Origin: Gaiellasilicea sp963765705
GTDB lineage: Bacteria > Actinomycetota > Thermoleophilia > Gaiellales > Gaiellaceae
Length of the DNA stretch: 64,000 nucleotides
Direction of reading: 5' to 3'
NCBI GenBank assembly: GCA_963765705.1
Contig: CAVXXJ010000004.1
Span: forward strand, 159,391 to 223,390
In this document: positions 24,080 through 33,239 of the stretch, in pieces
Layout: the number at the start of each line of letters is the position of its first letter
Numbering within the stretch: position 1 is the first letter of the stretch
Notes under the pieces: generated by a model
Told to the model about the DNA's origin: nothing
Databases searched by the model: none
What the model saw: the letters and a program-made list of their open reading frames with translations, nothing else
Position numbers and translations under genes: made by a program

Positions 24080-24394
24080 CTAGCGCGGCGCGGCGAACGA
24101 CGAGACGGCGTCGACGACGAGCTTCAGCCGCCGCCCTTCATCCGTCAGCCGGTACTCGACGCGCGGCGGCCGGGCGTCGATCACACGCCGCTTGAGCATG
24201 CCGGCCTGCTCCAGCTCGACGAGCCGCTGCGCCAGCGTCCGCGGCGGGATCGCCCCGACAGCCTGCTTGAACTCGTTGAACCGAACCGCGCCCTCGTAGG
24301 ACGCCCAGAGGACGGAGACGACCCAGCGCCGCTCGAGGAGGCCCGCCACCAGGCGGACCTCCTCGGGCACGGGTCTGCAGCTCCTACACCGCAT
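24080..24394 (-). CDS. HxlR-type winged-helix transcriptional regulator
   Basis: The 104-residue HxlR/MarR-like regulator has a Cys-rich start (MRCRSCRP), WVVSVLWASYEGAVRFNEF, then the recognition region IPPRTLAQRLVELEQAGMLKR and the wing PPRVEYRLTDEGRRL. This is the full HxlR domain. The N-terminal CxxC-type cysteines hint at redox or electrophile sensing as in some HxlR members. The 5' end overlaps the Lon 3' end by 11 bp, so both probably share a transcript. Confidence 0.88.
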   Translation of the reverse strand: MRCRSCRPVPEEVRLVAGLLERRWVVSVLWASYEGAVRFNEFKQAVGAIPPRTLAQRLVELEQAGMLKRRVIDARPPRVEYRLTDEGRRLKLVVDAVSSFAAPR

Positions 24395-26666
24395 GGAGAT
24401 GCTGTGACGCAGGCTCGAGCGCCAGCTCGAGCACCTCGTCGAGCGAGATCACAGGATGAAATGTCATCTCGTCGCGGACGTGCTCGGGCACGTCGTCGAG
24501 GTCCTGGCGATTCCGCTCGGGCAGGATCACGTCCGTGAGCCCGGCGGCATGCGCCGCCAGCACCTTCTGCTTGAGACCGCCGATCGGGAGTACCCGGCCC
24601 TGCAGCGTCACCTCGCCGGTCATGCCGATCGTGTGCTTCACCGGGCGGCCGGAGAGGAGCGACGCGAGCGCGGTCGCCATCGTGATCCCGGCGCTCGGGC
24701 CGTCCTTCGGGATCGCGCCCGCCGGAACGTGCACGTGGAAGGTCTGCTCGAACGCGTCCTCCTCGATCCCGAGCGCCTCGGCCCGGGAGCGCAGAGACGA
24801 GAGCGCGATCTGCACCGACTCCTTCATGACGTCGCCGAGCTGCCCCGTGAGGACGAGCTTGTCGCCCTTCGAGGACGTCGCCTCGACGAAGAGGACGTCG
24901 CCGCCGGTGCCGGTGACGGCGAGGCCGGTCGCGACCCCCGGCACGGCCGTCCGCTCGGCCGCCTCGCGGTAGAACTGCTGCCGACCGAGGGCGTCGCGCA
25001 CCGCTTCGATCGTCAGCTCCACCGGCGCCTCGACCTTGCCGGAGGCGATCCGCGTCGCGGTCTTGCGGAGCAGCTTCCCGAGCTCGCGCTCGAGCTGCCG
25101 CACCCCCGCCTCGCGGGTGTAGTCGGAGACGACCGTCTCGAGCACGACGTCTGAAACGGAGACCTCGTCCTCGCGCAAGCCGTTCCGCTCGCGCTGGCGC
25201 GGCCACAGGTAGCCGCGGGCGATCGCGATCTTCTCGTCGGTCGTGTAGCCGTCGAAGCGGATCACTTCCATCCGGTCGAGCAGCGGGCCCGGGATCGAGT
25301 CGGCCACGTTCGCGGTCGCGATGAAGACGACCTCGGAGAGATCGAGCTCGAGATCGAGGTAGTGGTCGCGGAACGAGTGGTTCTGCGCCGGGTCGAGCAC
25401 CTCGAGCAGCGCGGACGACGGATCGCCACGCCAGTCGGCCCCGACCTTGTCGACCTCGTCGAGCAAGATCACCGGGTTCATCGTGCCCGCATCCCGGAGC
25501 GCGCGAACGAGCCGGCCCGGCAGCGCGCCGATGTACGTCCTCCGGTGGCCGCGGATCTCTGCCTCGTCGCGGACGCCGCCGAGCGACATGCGAACGAATT
25601 CGCGTCCGAGCGCGCGGGCGATCGACTCGCCGATCGAGGTCTTGCCGGTGCCCGGAGGGCCGACGAGGGTCAGGATCGCGCCGGACCGCTTGTCCGGCTC
25701 GATCCCCCGCTCTTCGCGCAGCTGCCGGACGGCGATGTACTCGACGATCCGGTCCTTGACGTCGTCGAGGCCCTCGTGGTCCGCGTCCAGCACCTCACGC
25801 GTGTGCGTCGGGTCGAGGCGCTCCTCGGAGCGCTTGCCCCACGGGACGGCAAGGATCCAGTCGAGGTAGTTGCGGATCATCGACGCCTCGGGCGAGCTGT
25901 CGCCCTGCCGCTCCAGCCGGGAGAGCTCTCGCTCCGCCTGCTCGCGGACGGGCTCGGGCAATTCGATTTCACCGAGCTTGCGTCGGTACTCGTCGACGAC
26001 GGAAGCGTCGTCCTCGCCGAGCTCCTTCCGGATCGACTCCATCTGGCGGCGGAGGATGTACTCGCGCTGCTGCTTCGCGGCGCCTTCCTCGACGTCGTCG
26101 CGGATGCGGCGGCGCACCTCCATCTCGGCCAGCCGCTCGCGCTGCAGCTCGATCGCCAGCGAGAGACGGTCCTTGACGTCGAGCGTCTCCAGCAGCTCGA
26201 CCTTCTGCTCGAAGCTGAAGTCGGGTGCGTAGCCGACGGTGTCGGCGAGAGCGCCGGGATCGCTGATCGAGCGCACGAAGGCCGAGATCCGGCCGTCGTC
26301 GCCGCGCAGCTCGAGGATCTCCTCGACGATGGCGCGGTACTCGCGCTCGAGCTCGCGGGTGCGTGCGTCGGCGTCGTCGCTGTCGGGGCGCTCCTCGACG
26401 TGGACGCGCAGGACTCCCTGCGCATCGGTCTCGGCGGCTCCGATGACGCCCCGGTGCAGGCCGTTGAGCGCCACCGCGCGGCCACCGCCCGGCAGCCGCA
26501 CGCGGTCGGTCACCTCGGCGACCGTGCCGACGCTCGCGTAATCGTTTTCGTGGCGCGGGACGAGCAGCACGCGCTCCTCCGACCCGACGTCCACGGTCAG
26601 GGTCACATTCATGTTCGGGAAGACGACGATGTCCTCCAGCGGTACGAGCAGCATCGTGCTCAACAC
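24384..26666 (-). CDS. lon: ATP-dependent Lon protease
   Basis: The 760-residue protein shows the N-terminal LAN domain (LVPLEDIVVFPNMNVTL), a coiled linker, the AAA+ module with Walker A LVGPPGTGKTSIGE and ILLDEVDKV, and the peptidase domain. The catalytic dyad is S658 in KDGPSAGIT and K701 in GLKQKVLAAH. Length matches bacterial LonA. It degrades misfolded and regulatory proteins in the cytoplasm. The start ATG at 26666 is preceded by AAGGAG only 2 nt away, so M5 at 26654 is also possible. It is divergent from an XRE-cupin regulator. Confidence 0.96.
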   Translation of the reverse strand: MLSTMLLVPLEDIVVFPNMNVTLTVDVGSEERVLLVPRHENDYASVGTVAEVTDRVRLPGGGRAVALNGLHRGVIGAAETDAQGVLRVHVEERPDSDDADARTRELEREYRAIVEEILELRGDDGRISAFVRSISDPGALADTVGYAPDFSFEQKVELLETLDVKDRLSLAIELQRERLAEMEVRRRIRDDVEEGAAKQQREYILRRQMESIRKELGEDDASVVDEYRRKLGEIELPEPVREQAERELSRLERQGDSSPEASMIRNYLDWILAVPWGKRSEERLDPTHTREVLDADHEGLDDVKDRIVEYIAVRQLREERGIEPDKRSGAILTLVGPPGTGKTSIGESIARALGREFVRMSLGGVRDEAEIRGHRRTYIGALPGRLVRALRDAGTMNPVILLDEVDKVGADWRGDPSSALLEVLDPAQNHSFRDHYLDLELDLSEVVFIATANVADSIPGPLLDRMEVIRFDGYTTDEKIAIARGYLWPRQRERNGLREDEVSVSDVVLETVVSDYTREAGVRQLERELGKLLRKTATRIASGKVEAPVELTIEAVRDALGRQQFYREAAERTAVPGVATGLAVTGTGGDVLFVEATSSKGDKLVLTGQLGDVMKESVQIALSSLRSRAEALGIEEDAFEQTFHVHVPAGAIPKDGPSAGITMATALASLLSGRPVKHTIGMTGEVTLQGRVLPIGGLKQKVLAAHAAGLTDVILPERNRQDLDDVPEHVRDEMTFHPVISLDEVLELALEPASQHLHAV

Positions 26667-26711
26667 ATCACTCCTTCGGGGCCGGTGTCATACCAGCATC
26701 AACTACAAAAA

Positions 26712-26726
26712 GGATACCTGTATTCC
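26712..26726. promoter_or_regulatory. Inverted repeat between lon and XRE-cupin gene
   Basis: GGATACCTGTATTCC is an inverted repeat (GGATAC/GTATTCC, one offset base) in an A+T-rich patch of the 95-bp divergent intergenic region. It is placed where it could serve either promoter. It does not resemble the HspR HAIR or ClgR motifs known for actinobacterial protease genes. Autoregulation by the XRE protein is a possibility only. Confidence 0.3.
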
Positions 26727-26761
26727 CGGCCCTCGCAGTTGCCGTTCCACTAAACCTGCGT

Positions 26762-27352
26762 ATGATCGGCCTCATGCCGCGGGCGACACCTCTTGCCGCC
26801 AGGAACGACACCCCGAAGGTGGGTGCGCGTGTCCGCTCGCTACGGCGCGAGCGCGGGCTGACGATCGAGCAGCTCGCCGCGGCCACGGCGCTGACGAAAG
26901 GCTTCATCAGCCAGCTCGAGCGCGACCGCACCGCTCCGTCGCTCTCGTCGATCGCCCGCATCTGCGACGCGCTCGGCGTGCGCCTGAGCCACATCTTCGA
27001 GCGCGAGCCCGCGCCGGCGCTCGTCCGCAGGAACGAGCGCGTGCGGGTGGACTCCGCCTTCTCCACCGACAACCACCTGCTCTCCTCGCGGGACGAGGAG
27101 CGCTTCCAGGCGATCGAGTCCGAGGTGGCGCCCGGGGCGGGCGCGGGCGACGAGCTCTCCCCGCTGCCGGGCGAGATGGAGTTCGTCTACGTGCTCGAGG
27201 GGACGCTCGAGATCCAGGTCGCGGAGGAGACGCACGTGCTCGAGCAGGGGGACGCGCTCACGTACCCGCTCTCGAAACCGCACACGTGGCGCAACCCCTC
27301 AGACACAAAAGCGCTACGCGTGCTCTGGGTTTCGGTTCCGAACCCGTACTGA
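26762..27352 (+). CDS. XRE-family regulator with C-terminal cupin domain
   Basis: The 196-residue protein has a helix-turn-helix at about residues 20-78 (VGARVRSLRRERGLTIEQLA, LTKGFISQLERDRTAPSLSS) and a RmlC-like cupin at about 110-190 (GEMEFVYVLEGTLEIQV, GDALTYPLSKPHTWRNPS). This architecture is typical of small-molecule-responsive regulators of amine or amino-acid catabolism (PuuR-like). The start may be M1 at 26762 or M5 at 26774. It is divergent from lon; no catabolic partner gene is adjacent. Confidence 0.9.
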   Translation: MIGLMPRATPLAARNDTPKVGARVRSLRRERGLTIEQLAAATALTKGFISQLERDRTAPSLSSIARICDALGVRLSHIFEREPAPALVRRNERVRVDSAFSTDNHLLSSRDEERFQAIESEVAPGAGAGDELSPLPGEMEFVYVLEGTLEIQVAEETHVLEQGDALTYPLSKPHTWRNPSDTKALRVLWVSVPNPY

Positions 27353-27409
27353 TTCCGCGCAAGATTCCGCTCAAGTCCCTCGCGGCGAGGCCGAACACAG
27401 GCCGGAACG

Positions 27410-30217
27410 ATGCCTGCGCGCCTCCGACTCCCCCTTGCACTCCTCGTCTGCGCTCTTGCGACCGCGGCCCTCTCGCTGACGCTCTGGAGCGCGGAGAAGA
27501 GCGACGTCCGCGACGAGGCACGCGAGCGCAGCCGCGGTACCGCAGCGGCCCTGGAGCAGCGCGCCGGAGCCGCCGTTCTTGCTCTGCAGGGCGTTCGCGC
27601 GGCGTATGACGCCTCGTCGTCGGTCGGCCCGGAGGCGTTCTCGACCTTTGCGCGTGTACCGCTTGCCCGCCCCGAAATCGCGGCCGTTGGCTGGGTTCCG
27701 CTCGTCGCCGCGGCACAGCGAGGCGAGGTCGAGGCGACCGAGCGGATTCGCATCGAGGCACCGGCCGGCGTCCCCTTCACCTACCCGCTCGTCCGCCAGG
27801 AGCCGGCCGCGACGACCCTGGACGTCGCCGACCTCGGCTCCGATCCGTCGCTCGTCGAGGCGCTCAACAGCGCCCGCACCACCGGACAGCCCCGCCTCTC
27901 CGCCCCTGTGCGCCTTCCCGGCGACGGCCGGATCGGCGTCTACGCCTTCGTACCCGTCTTCGCCAAGGGCCTCCCGCTCCGCACGACCGCGCAGCGCCGG
28001 AACGCCCTCAACGGGCTCGTCGCAGGCGCCATCGTCTCGAGCGAGCTGATTCGCGCCTCTCAGAAGGGCTTGCCCGCAGGACTCGACGTGCGCATCACCG
28101 ACGGCCCGACCGTGCTTTCCAAGAGCGCCGGTGGCAGCGCAATCGCGTTCGCGGAGCTCGGTGGCCGGAACTGGCGCGTCTCGATCGCCCCTGTCTCCGC
28201 CTCCCCCGTCGCACCGATCGGCACTGCCTTTGCCGGCGCCGCGCTGATGCTGCTGCTGGTGGGCGCCTCGCTGCGTCTTCGCCGGCGCGCCGCTTCCGAA
28301 GCCGCGCTCGAGACAACGCTCGTGCACGAGCGGAAGACCTCCGCCCATGCGCTCGCCCGCGCCGAGTCCACGATCGGCGAGGAGCAGCAGACTCGCCGGC
28401 TCGTCGCGGACGCAAGCGACGCACTCGTCCTCGAGATCGATCGCGACGGCCTGATCAGGTCGTGCTCGGCCGCGGCCGAGCAGCTGCTCGGCTACGCGGC
28501 GGCGGAGCTCGTCGGCATCGAGGTCTACTCGCTCTTGCACCCGGACGACCTGCTCTCGCCCGCGAACGGCCCGCAGCGGTACGCGCACAAGGACGGGACG
28601 TACATCGTGCTCGAAGGCCGCCGGCTCGTACGTCGCGACGAGCTGGGGTTCGTCGCCGGCGTCGTCACCGTCCTCCGCGGCCCAGCAGCCCTGACGCCTC
28701 GTACCGCGGAGCAGCGGATTCAGGATGCGGTCGCGCTCGAGCCCGATCCCGTCGAGCTGTTCTCCGTCGTCGCCGAAGAGACCGCCCTCGACCTCGGCGT
28801 CGACGCCGTCGCCGTCGTCCGCTTCGAGACCGGCGGCTTCGGCACGATCGTCGGCGCCTGCGAGCCGCGCGGCTCCATCCGTCTCGTGCCCGGCACGACG
28901 ATCCCGCTCGAGGGAGACGAGCCGGCTGCGAAGGTCTTCCAGACCGGCAAGGCCGCTCCCGGAACGGCCCCGATCCGCATCGGAGCCCGCCTTTGGGGCG
29001 CGCTCGTCGCCGCGGGTGGCGACGCCGACCGGCTGCTCCAGCTGGCACTCGCAGCGCAGCCGCCGATCGCGTTCGCCGACGCGAGCGCGCAACTCGGAGC
29101 ACTCGCAACGCGTGACCAGCTGACGAACCTCCCCGACCATCGCGCCTTCCACGAGCAGCTGCGCTCCGAGTCGCGGCGCGCGCAGCGCCACGAGCGAGCG
29201 CTCTCGCTCGTGCTCGTCAACATCGACGGCTTCAAGCAGATCAACGCCGAGCACGGCCGCCTCGCGGGCGACCGGGTGCTGGCGGAGGTCGGCCGCCGCC
29301 TCGCGGCGACCGTCCGGAACGGCGAGCTCGTCTCCCGGCTCTCGGCCGACCACTTCGGCTGGGTTCTCCCCGAGACGGAAGGGCTCAACGGCTGGATCGC
29401 GGCCGAGCGGGCACGACGCTCGCTCTCGGCCGCCCCGATCGAAGGGGTCGGGACCGTCACCGCCTCGGCGGGCGTCTGCGACTTCGAGGACGTCGGCGGC
29501 GCCGACGAGCTGCTCGCGCTCGCCGAGGTCGCACTCGTCCACGCGAAGACTTCAGGCGGCGATGCAACGTTCAGGTACAGCGCCGAGCTCGACGGCGACG
29601 ACTCGGAGCTCGAGGTCGAGGACGACCGCGGCCTCAGTCGCCTCCGCGCGCTCGCACGCGAGCTCGACGCCGAGGATCCCGGTACCGAAGGGCACTCGGA
29701 GCGGGTCTCGCGCCTGTCCGAGAAGCTGGCGCTCGCGTGCGGCTGGCACGCCGACCTCGCGATCAGGCTCGCTCAGGCCGGCCTCCTGCACGACGTCGGC
29801 AAGCTCGGCATCGGCGAGGCGGTGCTCCGCAAGCCGGGCCCCCTGTCCGAGGGCGAGCTGGAGCAGATTCGCAATCACCCCGACACGGGCGCCGAGATCG
29901 CCGTCAGAGCCCTCGACGAGGAACAGCTTTCCTGGATCCGCCACCACCACGAGCGCTGGGACGGCGCGGGCTATCCGCACGGCGTCGCCGGAGAGGCGAT
30001 CCCCGCCGGCGCACGGCTGCTCGCGCTCGCGGAGGCCTGGGACTCGATGACGTCGAGCCGGGTCTACGGCAGCGCTCTCAACGCCGCCGATGCCGTCGCC
30101 GAGTGCAAGCGGGAGCGAGGCACGCAGTTCGCCCCCGAGGCGGTGGACGCCCTGGAGCGGCTCTGGACACTCGGCGCGCTCGATGCCGCCGACGTTCGCG
30201 CCGCCTCGACCGACTAG
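27410..30217 (+). CDS. CHASE-PAS-GGDEF-HD-GYP cyclic-di-GMP signalling protein
   Basis: The 935-residue membrane sensor has an N-terminal helix (LALLVCALATAALSLTLW), a periplasmic CHASE-type domain (residues about 60-250), a second helix near 270-290 and PAS (about 340-425). A GAF-like region (about 450-560) precedes the GGDEF domain (about 565-725), and HD-GYP (about 765-925) completes it. The GGDEF signature reads LSADHF, so cyclase activity is probably lost. HD-GYP is intact: LLHDVGKLGIGE, HHHERWDGAGYPHG, AEAWDSMTS. It should hydrolyse c-di-GMP in response to an extracellular ligand. The minus-strand 723-codon frame over it is a GC shadow. Confidence 0.93.
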   Translation: MPARLRLPLALLVCALATAALSLTLWSAEKSDVRDEARERSRGTAAALEQRAGAAVLALQGVRAAYDASSSVGPEAFSTFARVPLARPEIAAVGWVPLVAAAQRGEVEATERIRIEAPAGVPFTYPLVRQEPAATTLDVADLGSDPSLVEALNSARTTGQPRLSAPVRLPGDGRIGVYAFVPVFAKGLPLRTTAQRRNALNGLVAGAIVSSELIRASQKGLPAGLDVRITDGPTVLSKSAGGSAIAFAELGGRNWRVSIAPVSASPVAPIGTAFAGAALMLLLVGASLRLRRRAASEAALETTLVHERKTSAHALARAESTIGEEQQTRRLVADASDALVLEIDRDGLIRSCSAAAEQLLGYAAAELVGIEVYSLLHPDDLLSPANGPQRYAHKDGTYIVLEGRRLVRRDELGFVAGVVTVLRGPAALTPRTAEQRIQDAVALEPDPVELFSVVAEETALDLGVDAVAVVRFETGGFGTIVGACEPRGSIRLVPGTTIPLEGDEPAAKVFQTGKAAPGTAPIRIGARLWGALVAAGGDADRLLQLALAAQPPIAFADASAQLGALATRDQLTNLPDHRAFHEQLRSESRRAQRHERALSLVLVNIDGFKQINAEHGRLAGDRVLAEVGRRLAATVRNGELVSRLSADHFGWVLPETEGLNGWIAAERARRSLSAAPIEGVGTVTASAGVCDFEDVGGADELLALAEVALVHAKTSGGDATFRYSAELDGDDSELEVEDDRGLSRLRALARELDAEDPGTEGHSERVSRLSEKLALACGWHADLAIRLAQAGLLHDVGKLGIGEAVLRKPGPLSEGELEQIRNHPDTGAEIAVRALDEEQLSWIRHHHERWDGAGYPHGVAGEAIPAGARLLALAEAWDSMTSSRVYGSALNAADAVAECKRERGTQFAPEAVDALERLWTLGALDAADVRAASTD

Positions 30218-30225
30218 CGCGCCCC

Positions 30226-30414
30226 CTACTGAGAGGGCTTCACGAACGTGCGCGTGACGAACGCGCCGATTCCGGCCATGGCTGCAAGTCCGAGGCCGGC
30301 GATGTTCGTCGTGGCGCACGTCCGGCAGGCGTTGCAGCAGACGGCGGCCATCGGCGCGTGTTCTCCGTACGTGCTCGTGGCCCGAACCACGCGGCTCTGC
30401 CAAACGGCTCTCAC
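30226..30414 (-). CDS. Small cysteine-cluster protein with one transmembrane helix
   Basis: A 62-codon frame encodes a cysteine cluster CCNACRTC followed by a hydrophobic segment (NIAGLGLAAMAGIGAFV) and a short basic tail. Third codon positions are nearly all G/C, as in real genes here. GTG starts at 30414 and 30390 and an ATG at 30351 are possible. The Cys pattern (C-C-x2-C-x2-C) could bind a metal or Fe-S cluster at the membrane. I do not recognise the family. It lies between the HD-GYP gene and the serine hydrolase. Confidence 0.45.
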   Translation of the reverse strand: MRAVWQSRVVRATSTYGEHAPMAAVCCNACRTCATTNIAGLGLAAMAGIGAFVTRTFVKPSQ

Positions 30415-30432
30415 GGTGAGAGCCTAGCGCGG

Positions 30433-31542
30433 CTAGCCGCCGCGAACGAACCGCTGGAAGGCCTGGAAGGCGACCTGACCAGCGAGCTCGTCGGCCGCGG
30501 AGGCCTTCCAGGTCAGCACGCTGGCGACGAAGACTCCGCCCCAGAACGCGACGATCCCGTTGTCGTGTCGTGCGCTCGGCAGCCAGCCCGCCTTGTGCAT
30601 CACGACCGCCGACGGGCCGAGGAAGCGGTCGAGCTTGCCGCGGTCGGCGACCTGAGCCAGCAGCCAGAGGAGGTACCGCGCCTCCGAGCCGCTGACGCCC
30701 AGGCGCAGCAGCGGCCCCTTCCCCGCGGCAGCCAGGTAGATCGCGCGCGCGAGCCGTGCCAAGTCCCATGCAGTCGTGTACTTGCCGACACCGAAGCTCG
30801 GCTGGCTCTCGATCGTGATCGGGATGGGCGCACCCGCGGCCGCGGGGCGGCGCACCTGATAGCCGCCGTACATGAGCGAGTCCTTCAGCCCGAAGGCGCG
30901 CATCGTCTCGTTCACACGGGCGGAGCCCGCCGACGTCGAGCCGGCGAGCCAGACCTCGAGGTCGTTGGCCGCCTGGTTGTCGGAGACGACGAGCATCTTC
31001 CCGAGCAGGCCTGCGAGCCGTGACTTCTCGTCCGGCTTGCCGTCGAGGGAGCGCATGACTGTGACCGCGATCGCCAGCTTGAGCGTCGACCCCGCCGGGA
31101 AGCGTGCGCGCGCATTCCAGGCTGCGCCGCGCCCGGTCCGCAAGTCCTGGACGTAGACCCCGGCCGTGCCGCCGTGGCGGGCTACGAGCGAGCGGACGGT
31201 GCGGGCGAGCACCGGATCGAGGCTCGTGCTGCGCTGGAACGGCATGGTCTTCGCCGGCAGGGCGTACACGGGCTCGACGAGCCGCGTCGAGCGACGGTTC
31301 CGCCCGTCCACCGCAGTGACGCGAACCCGCACCACACCGACGGTCATCGGGACGTTGAGCGAGAAGGACCGGCCGCGCAGCGGCTCCTGGGCGACAACGT
31401 AGCGTCCGACGTGGACGATGATCTGCTTCGTTCCGGGCGGCGCCGTACCGGCTACGAGACCGAATGACACCTCGCGCGGCGCCGGCGCGACGATCGCGGG
31501 CGGTGCCAGGGGTGGAAGAGCATCGGCCGGAGCGTCGATCAT
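30433..31542 (-). CDS. Class A beta-lactamase-like serine hydrolase with N-terminal beta domain
   Basis: From the ATG at 31542 the product is 369 residues. Residues about 20-95 look like a beta-sandwich (SFGLVAGTAPPGTKQIIVHV, FSLNVPMTVGVVRVRVTAV). The rest has serine-active-site motifs in order: S152-x-x-K (GSTLKLAI), SDN (VVSDNQAAND) and a KTG-like MHKAGW. These are the three motifs of penicillin-recognising enzymes. No signal peptide is visible, which is odd for this class. Only 6 bp separate its start from the divergent dinB start. Confidence 0.82.
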   Translation of the reverse strand: MIDAPADALPPLAPPAIVAPAPREVSFGLVAGTAPPGTKQIIVHVGRYVVAQEPLRGRSFSLNVPMTVGVVRVRVTAVDGRNRRSTRLVEPVYALPAKTMPFQRSTSLDPVLARTVRSLVARHGGTAGVYVQDLRTGRGAAWNARARFPAGSTLKLAIAVTVMRSLDGKPDEKSRLAGLLGKMLVVSDNQAANDLEVWLAGSTSAGSARVNETMRAFGLKDSLMYGGYQVRRPAAAGAPIPITIESQPSFGVGKYTTAWDLARLARAIYLAAAGKGPLLRLGVSGSEARYLLWLLAQVADRGKLDRFLGPSAVVMHKAGWLPSARHDNGIVAFWGGVFVASVLTWKASAADELAGQVAFQAFQRFVRGG

Positions 31543-31548
31543 GCTCCC

Positions 31549-32616
31549 ATGATGGCGATTCTCGCGCACCTCGACCTCGACGCGTTCTACGCGGCGGTGG
31601 AAGAGCTCGAGCAGCCGGATCTGCGCCGCAAGCCCCTCATCGTCGGCGGCGATCCGAAGGGTCGCGGTGTTGTCTCCACAGCAAACTACGTCGCACGGAA
31701 GTTCGGCATCCACTCCGCGATGAGCTGCGCCGAAGCGCTGCGCCGCTGTCCCGAGGCGGTCTTCGTCCGGCCCCGCCACAGCCTGTACAGCGAGTACTCA
31801 CGGGCCGTGTGGGCTTCTGTCCGCGAGGTCGTCCCGCTCGTCGAGCGGACGGGCCTCGACGAGGGCTACCTCGACCTGACCGGCGTCGCCTCGGACTACT
31901 CCCGCGCCCGTGCTGTGGCCGGCGCCGTCCAGACATCCGTGCGCGGGGCGACGAGCCTCTCCTGCTCGCTCGGCGTGGCGCCGACGAAGGTCGTCGCGAA
32001 GGTCGCGTCGGACCGGCGCAAGCCCGGCGGCATCACGGTCGTGCCGGCCGGGACCGAAGCCGCCTTCCTGGCGCCCTTCGCCGTCCGGGTGCTGCCGGGA
32101 GTCGGGCCGCGTGCGGAGGAGCGACTGGCTGCCGCGGGGGTGACGACGATCGGCGCCCTGGCGGCGCTCTCGGATCTCGACCTGCGCGCGCTGCTGCCGG
32201 GCCAGGTCGGACGGATGCTCCGCGACCGCGCGCTCGGCATCGACGCACGCGGGCTCGAGACTTCGAGCGAGCGGATCTCGATCTCGGTCGAGGAGACCTT
32301 CGAGCGCGACCTGCTCGATCGCGACCTCCTGCACGCGGAGCTGCGCCGGATGGCCGAGCGGCTCGGCGCGTATCTCCGCCGCGACGGCCTCTCGGCCCGC
32401 ACGGTCACCGCCAAGCTGCGCTACGCCGACTTCTCGATCCGCAGCCGCTCGACGAGCCTCGACGTCGGCATCGACGACCCCGATCGGATCGGCGAGCTCG
32501 CGTGTGGGCTGCTCGACCGCGGCCTGCGCGACCGCCCGGGTGCGCTACGGCTGGTCGGTGTCGGTCTCTCCGGACTGTCGGACTACCGGCAGCTGAGCCT
32601 GGACGAGACGGGCTAG
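31549..32616 (+). CDS. dinB: DNA polymerase IV (Y-family translesion polymerase)
   Basis: The 355-residue DinB begins ILAHLDLDAFYAAVEELEQP with the first catalytic Asp. It has RTGLDEGYLDLTG (canonical SIDEAYLD), CSLGVAPTKVVAKVASD, the helix-hairpin-helix PGVGPRAEERLAAAG and the little-finger domain. The C-terminus QLSLDETG retains a weak clamp-binding QLSL motif. It extends primers past DNA lesions with low fidelity. Start is ATG 31549 or 31552. The stop overlaps the convergent ankyrin gene by 4 bp. Confidence 0.95.
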   Translation: MMAILAHLDLDAFYAAVEELEQPDLRRKPLIVGGDPKGRGVVSTANYVARKFGIHSAMSCAEALRRCPEAVFVRPRHSLYSEYSRAVWASVREVVPLVERTGLDEGYLDLTGVASDYSRARAVAGAVQTSVRGATSLSCSLGVAPTKVVAKVASDRRKPGGITVVPAGTEAAFLAPFAVRVLPGVGPRAEERLAAAGVTTIGALAALSDLDLRALLPGQVGRMLRDRALGIDARGLETSSERISISVEETFERDLLDRDLLHAELRRMAERLGAYLRRDGLSARTVTAKLRYADFSIRSRSTSLDVGIDDPDRIGELACGLLDRGLRDRPGALRLVGVGLSGLSDYRQLSLDETG

Positions 32617-33239
32617 AACAGGTCGCGGGTGTCGTCGCCGGCGAGGTCGGCCGGCGTCTTGCCCTCGTCGTTCGCGAGCGAGGGATCCGCACCCGCCTCC
32701 AGCAGCGCCTCGGCACTCTCGCGGTCGTCGTTGTTCGCCGCCGAGTGGAGCGGCGTGAAGCCGCCGTCCTGCGCGGCGTTCGGGTCGGCGCCGTGCTCGA
32801 GCAACCGCTTGACGATCCCCGGGTGGCTGCCGGCGGCAGCGCTGTGCAGGGGTGTCACGTGGATGTTCGCGTTGCGGGCGACGAGATTCACCTCGGCGCC
32901 GCGGGCGAGCAGGATCTCCGCCGCATCCTCCTGCCCGAAGAACGCTGCGAGATGCAGCGCCGTGAAGCCGTCCTTCGACCACGAGGTGACGAGCTCGGGC
33001 TCGCCGTCCAGCAACTCCTCGAGGCCGCGCGTCCGGCCGACGGCGGCGGAATCGAAGACGTCGAGCGGCGGGTTCGCCTCGAGCAGCGGCTCGACGAGCT
33101 CGCTCTTGCCGTTGTAGAGCGCGTACAGAACCGGGGAGAGCCCGTCGGCGTTCCGCTTTCCGGCCAGGTCCGGGTCGAGGTCGAGCTCGTCGCGGAGCGT
33201 GTCCTCGTCGCCGGCGTCGATCAGCTCGTAGACGTTCAT
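32613..33239 (-). CDS. Ankyrin-repeat protein
   Basis: The 208-residue protein has at least four ankyrin repeats: SPVLYALYNGKSELVEPLLE, FTALHLAAFFGQEDAAEILL, TPLHSAAAGSHPGIVKRLLE and FTPLHSAANNDDRESAEALL. No signal peptide is visible, so it is a cytoplasmic protein-binding scaffold. Its ATG overlaps the stop of the DDAH-like gene by 4 bp, and it is the last gene of a long minus-strand string. Confidence 0.9.
   Translation of the reverse strand: MNVYELIDAGDEDTLRDELDLDPDLAGKRNADGLSPVLYALYNGKSELVEPLLEANPPLDVFDSAAVGRTRGLEELLDGEPELVTSWSKDGFTALHLAAFFGQEDAAEILLARGAEVNLVARNANIHVTPLHSAAAGSHPGIVKRLLEHGADPNAAQDGGFTPLHSAANNDDRESAEALLEAGADPSLANDEGKTPADLAGDDTRDLF

Noticed and set aside
27371..29542. 723-codon minus-strand open frame
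   Set aside because: It is antisense to the GGDEF/HD-GYP gene, rich in Arg/Gly/Asp shadow text and has no recognisable motif.
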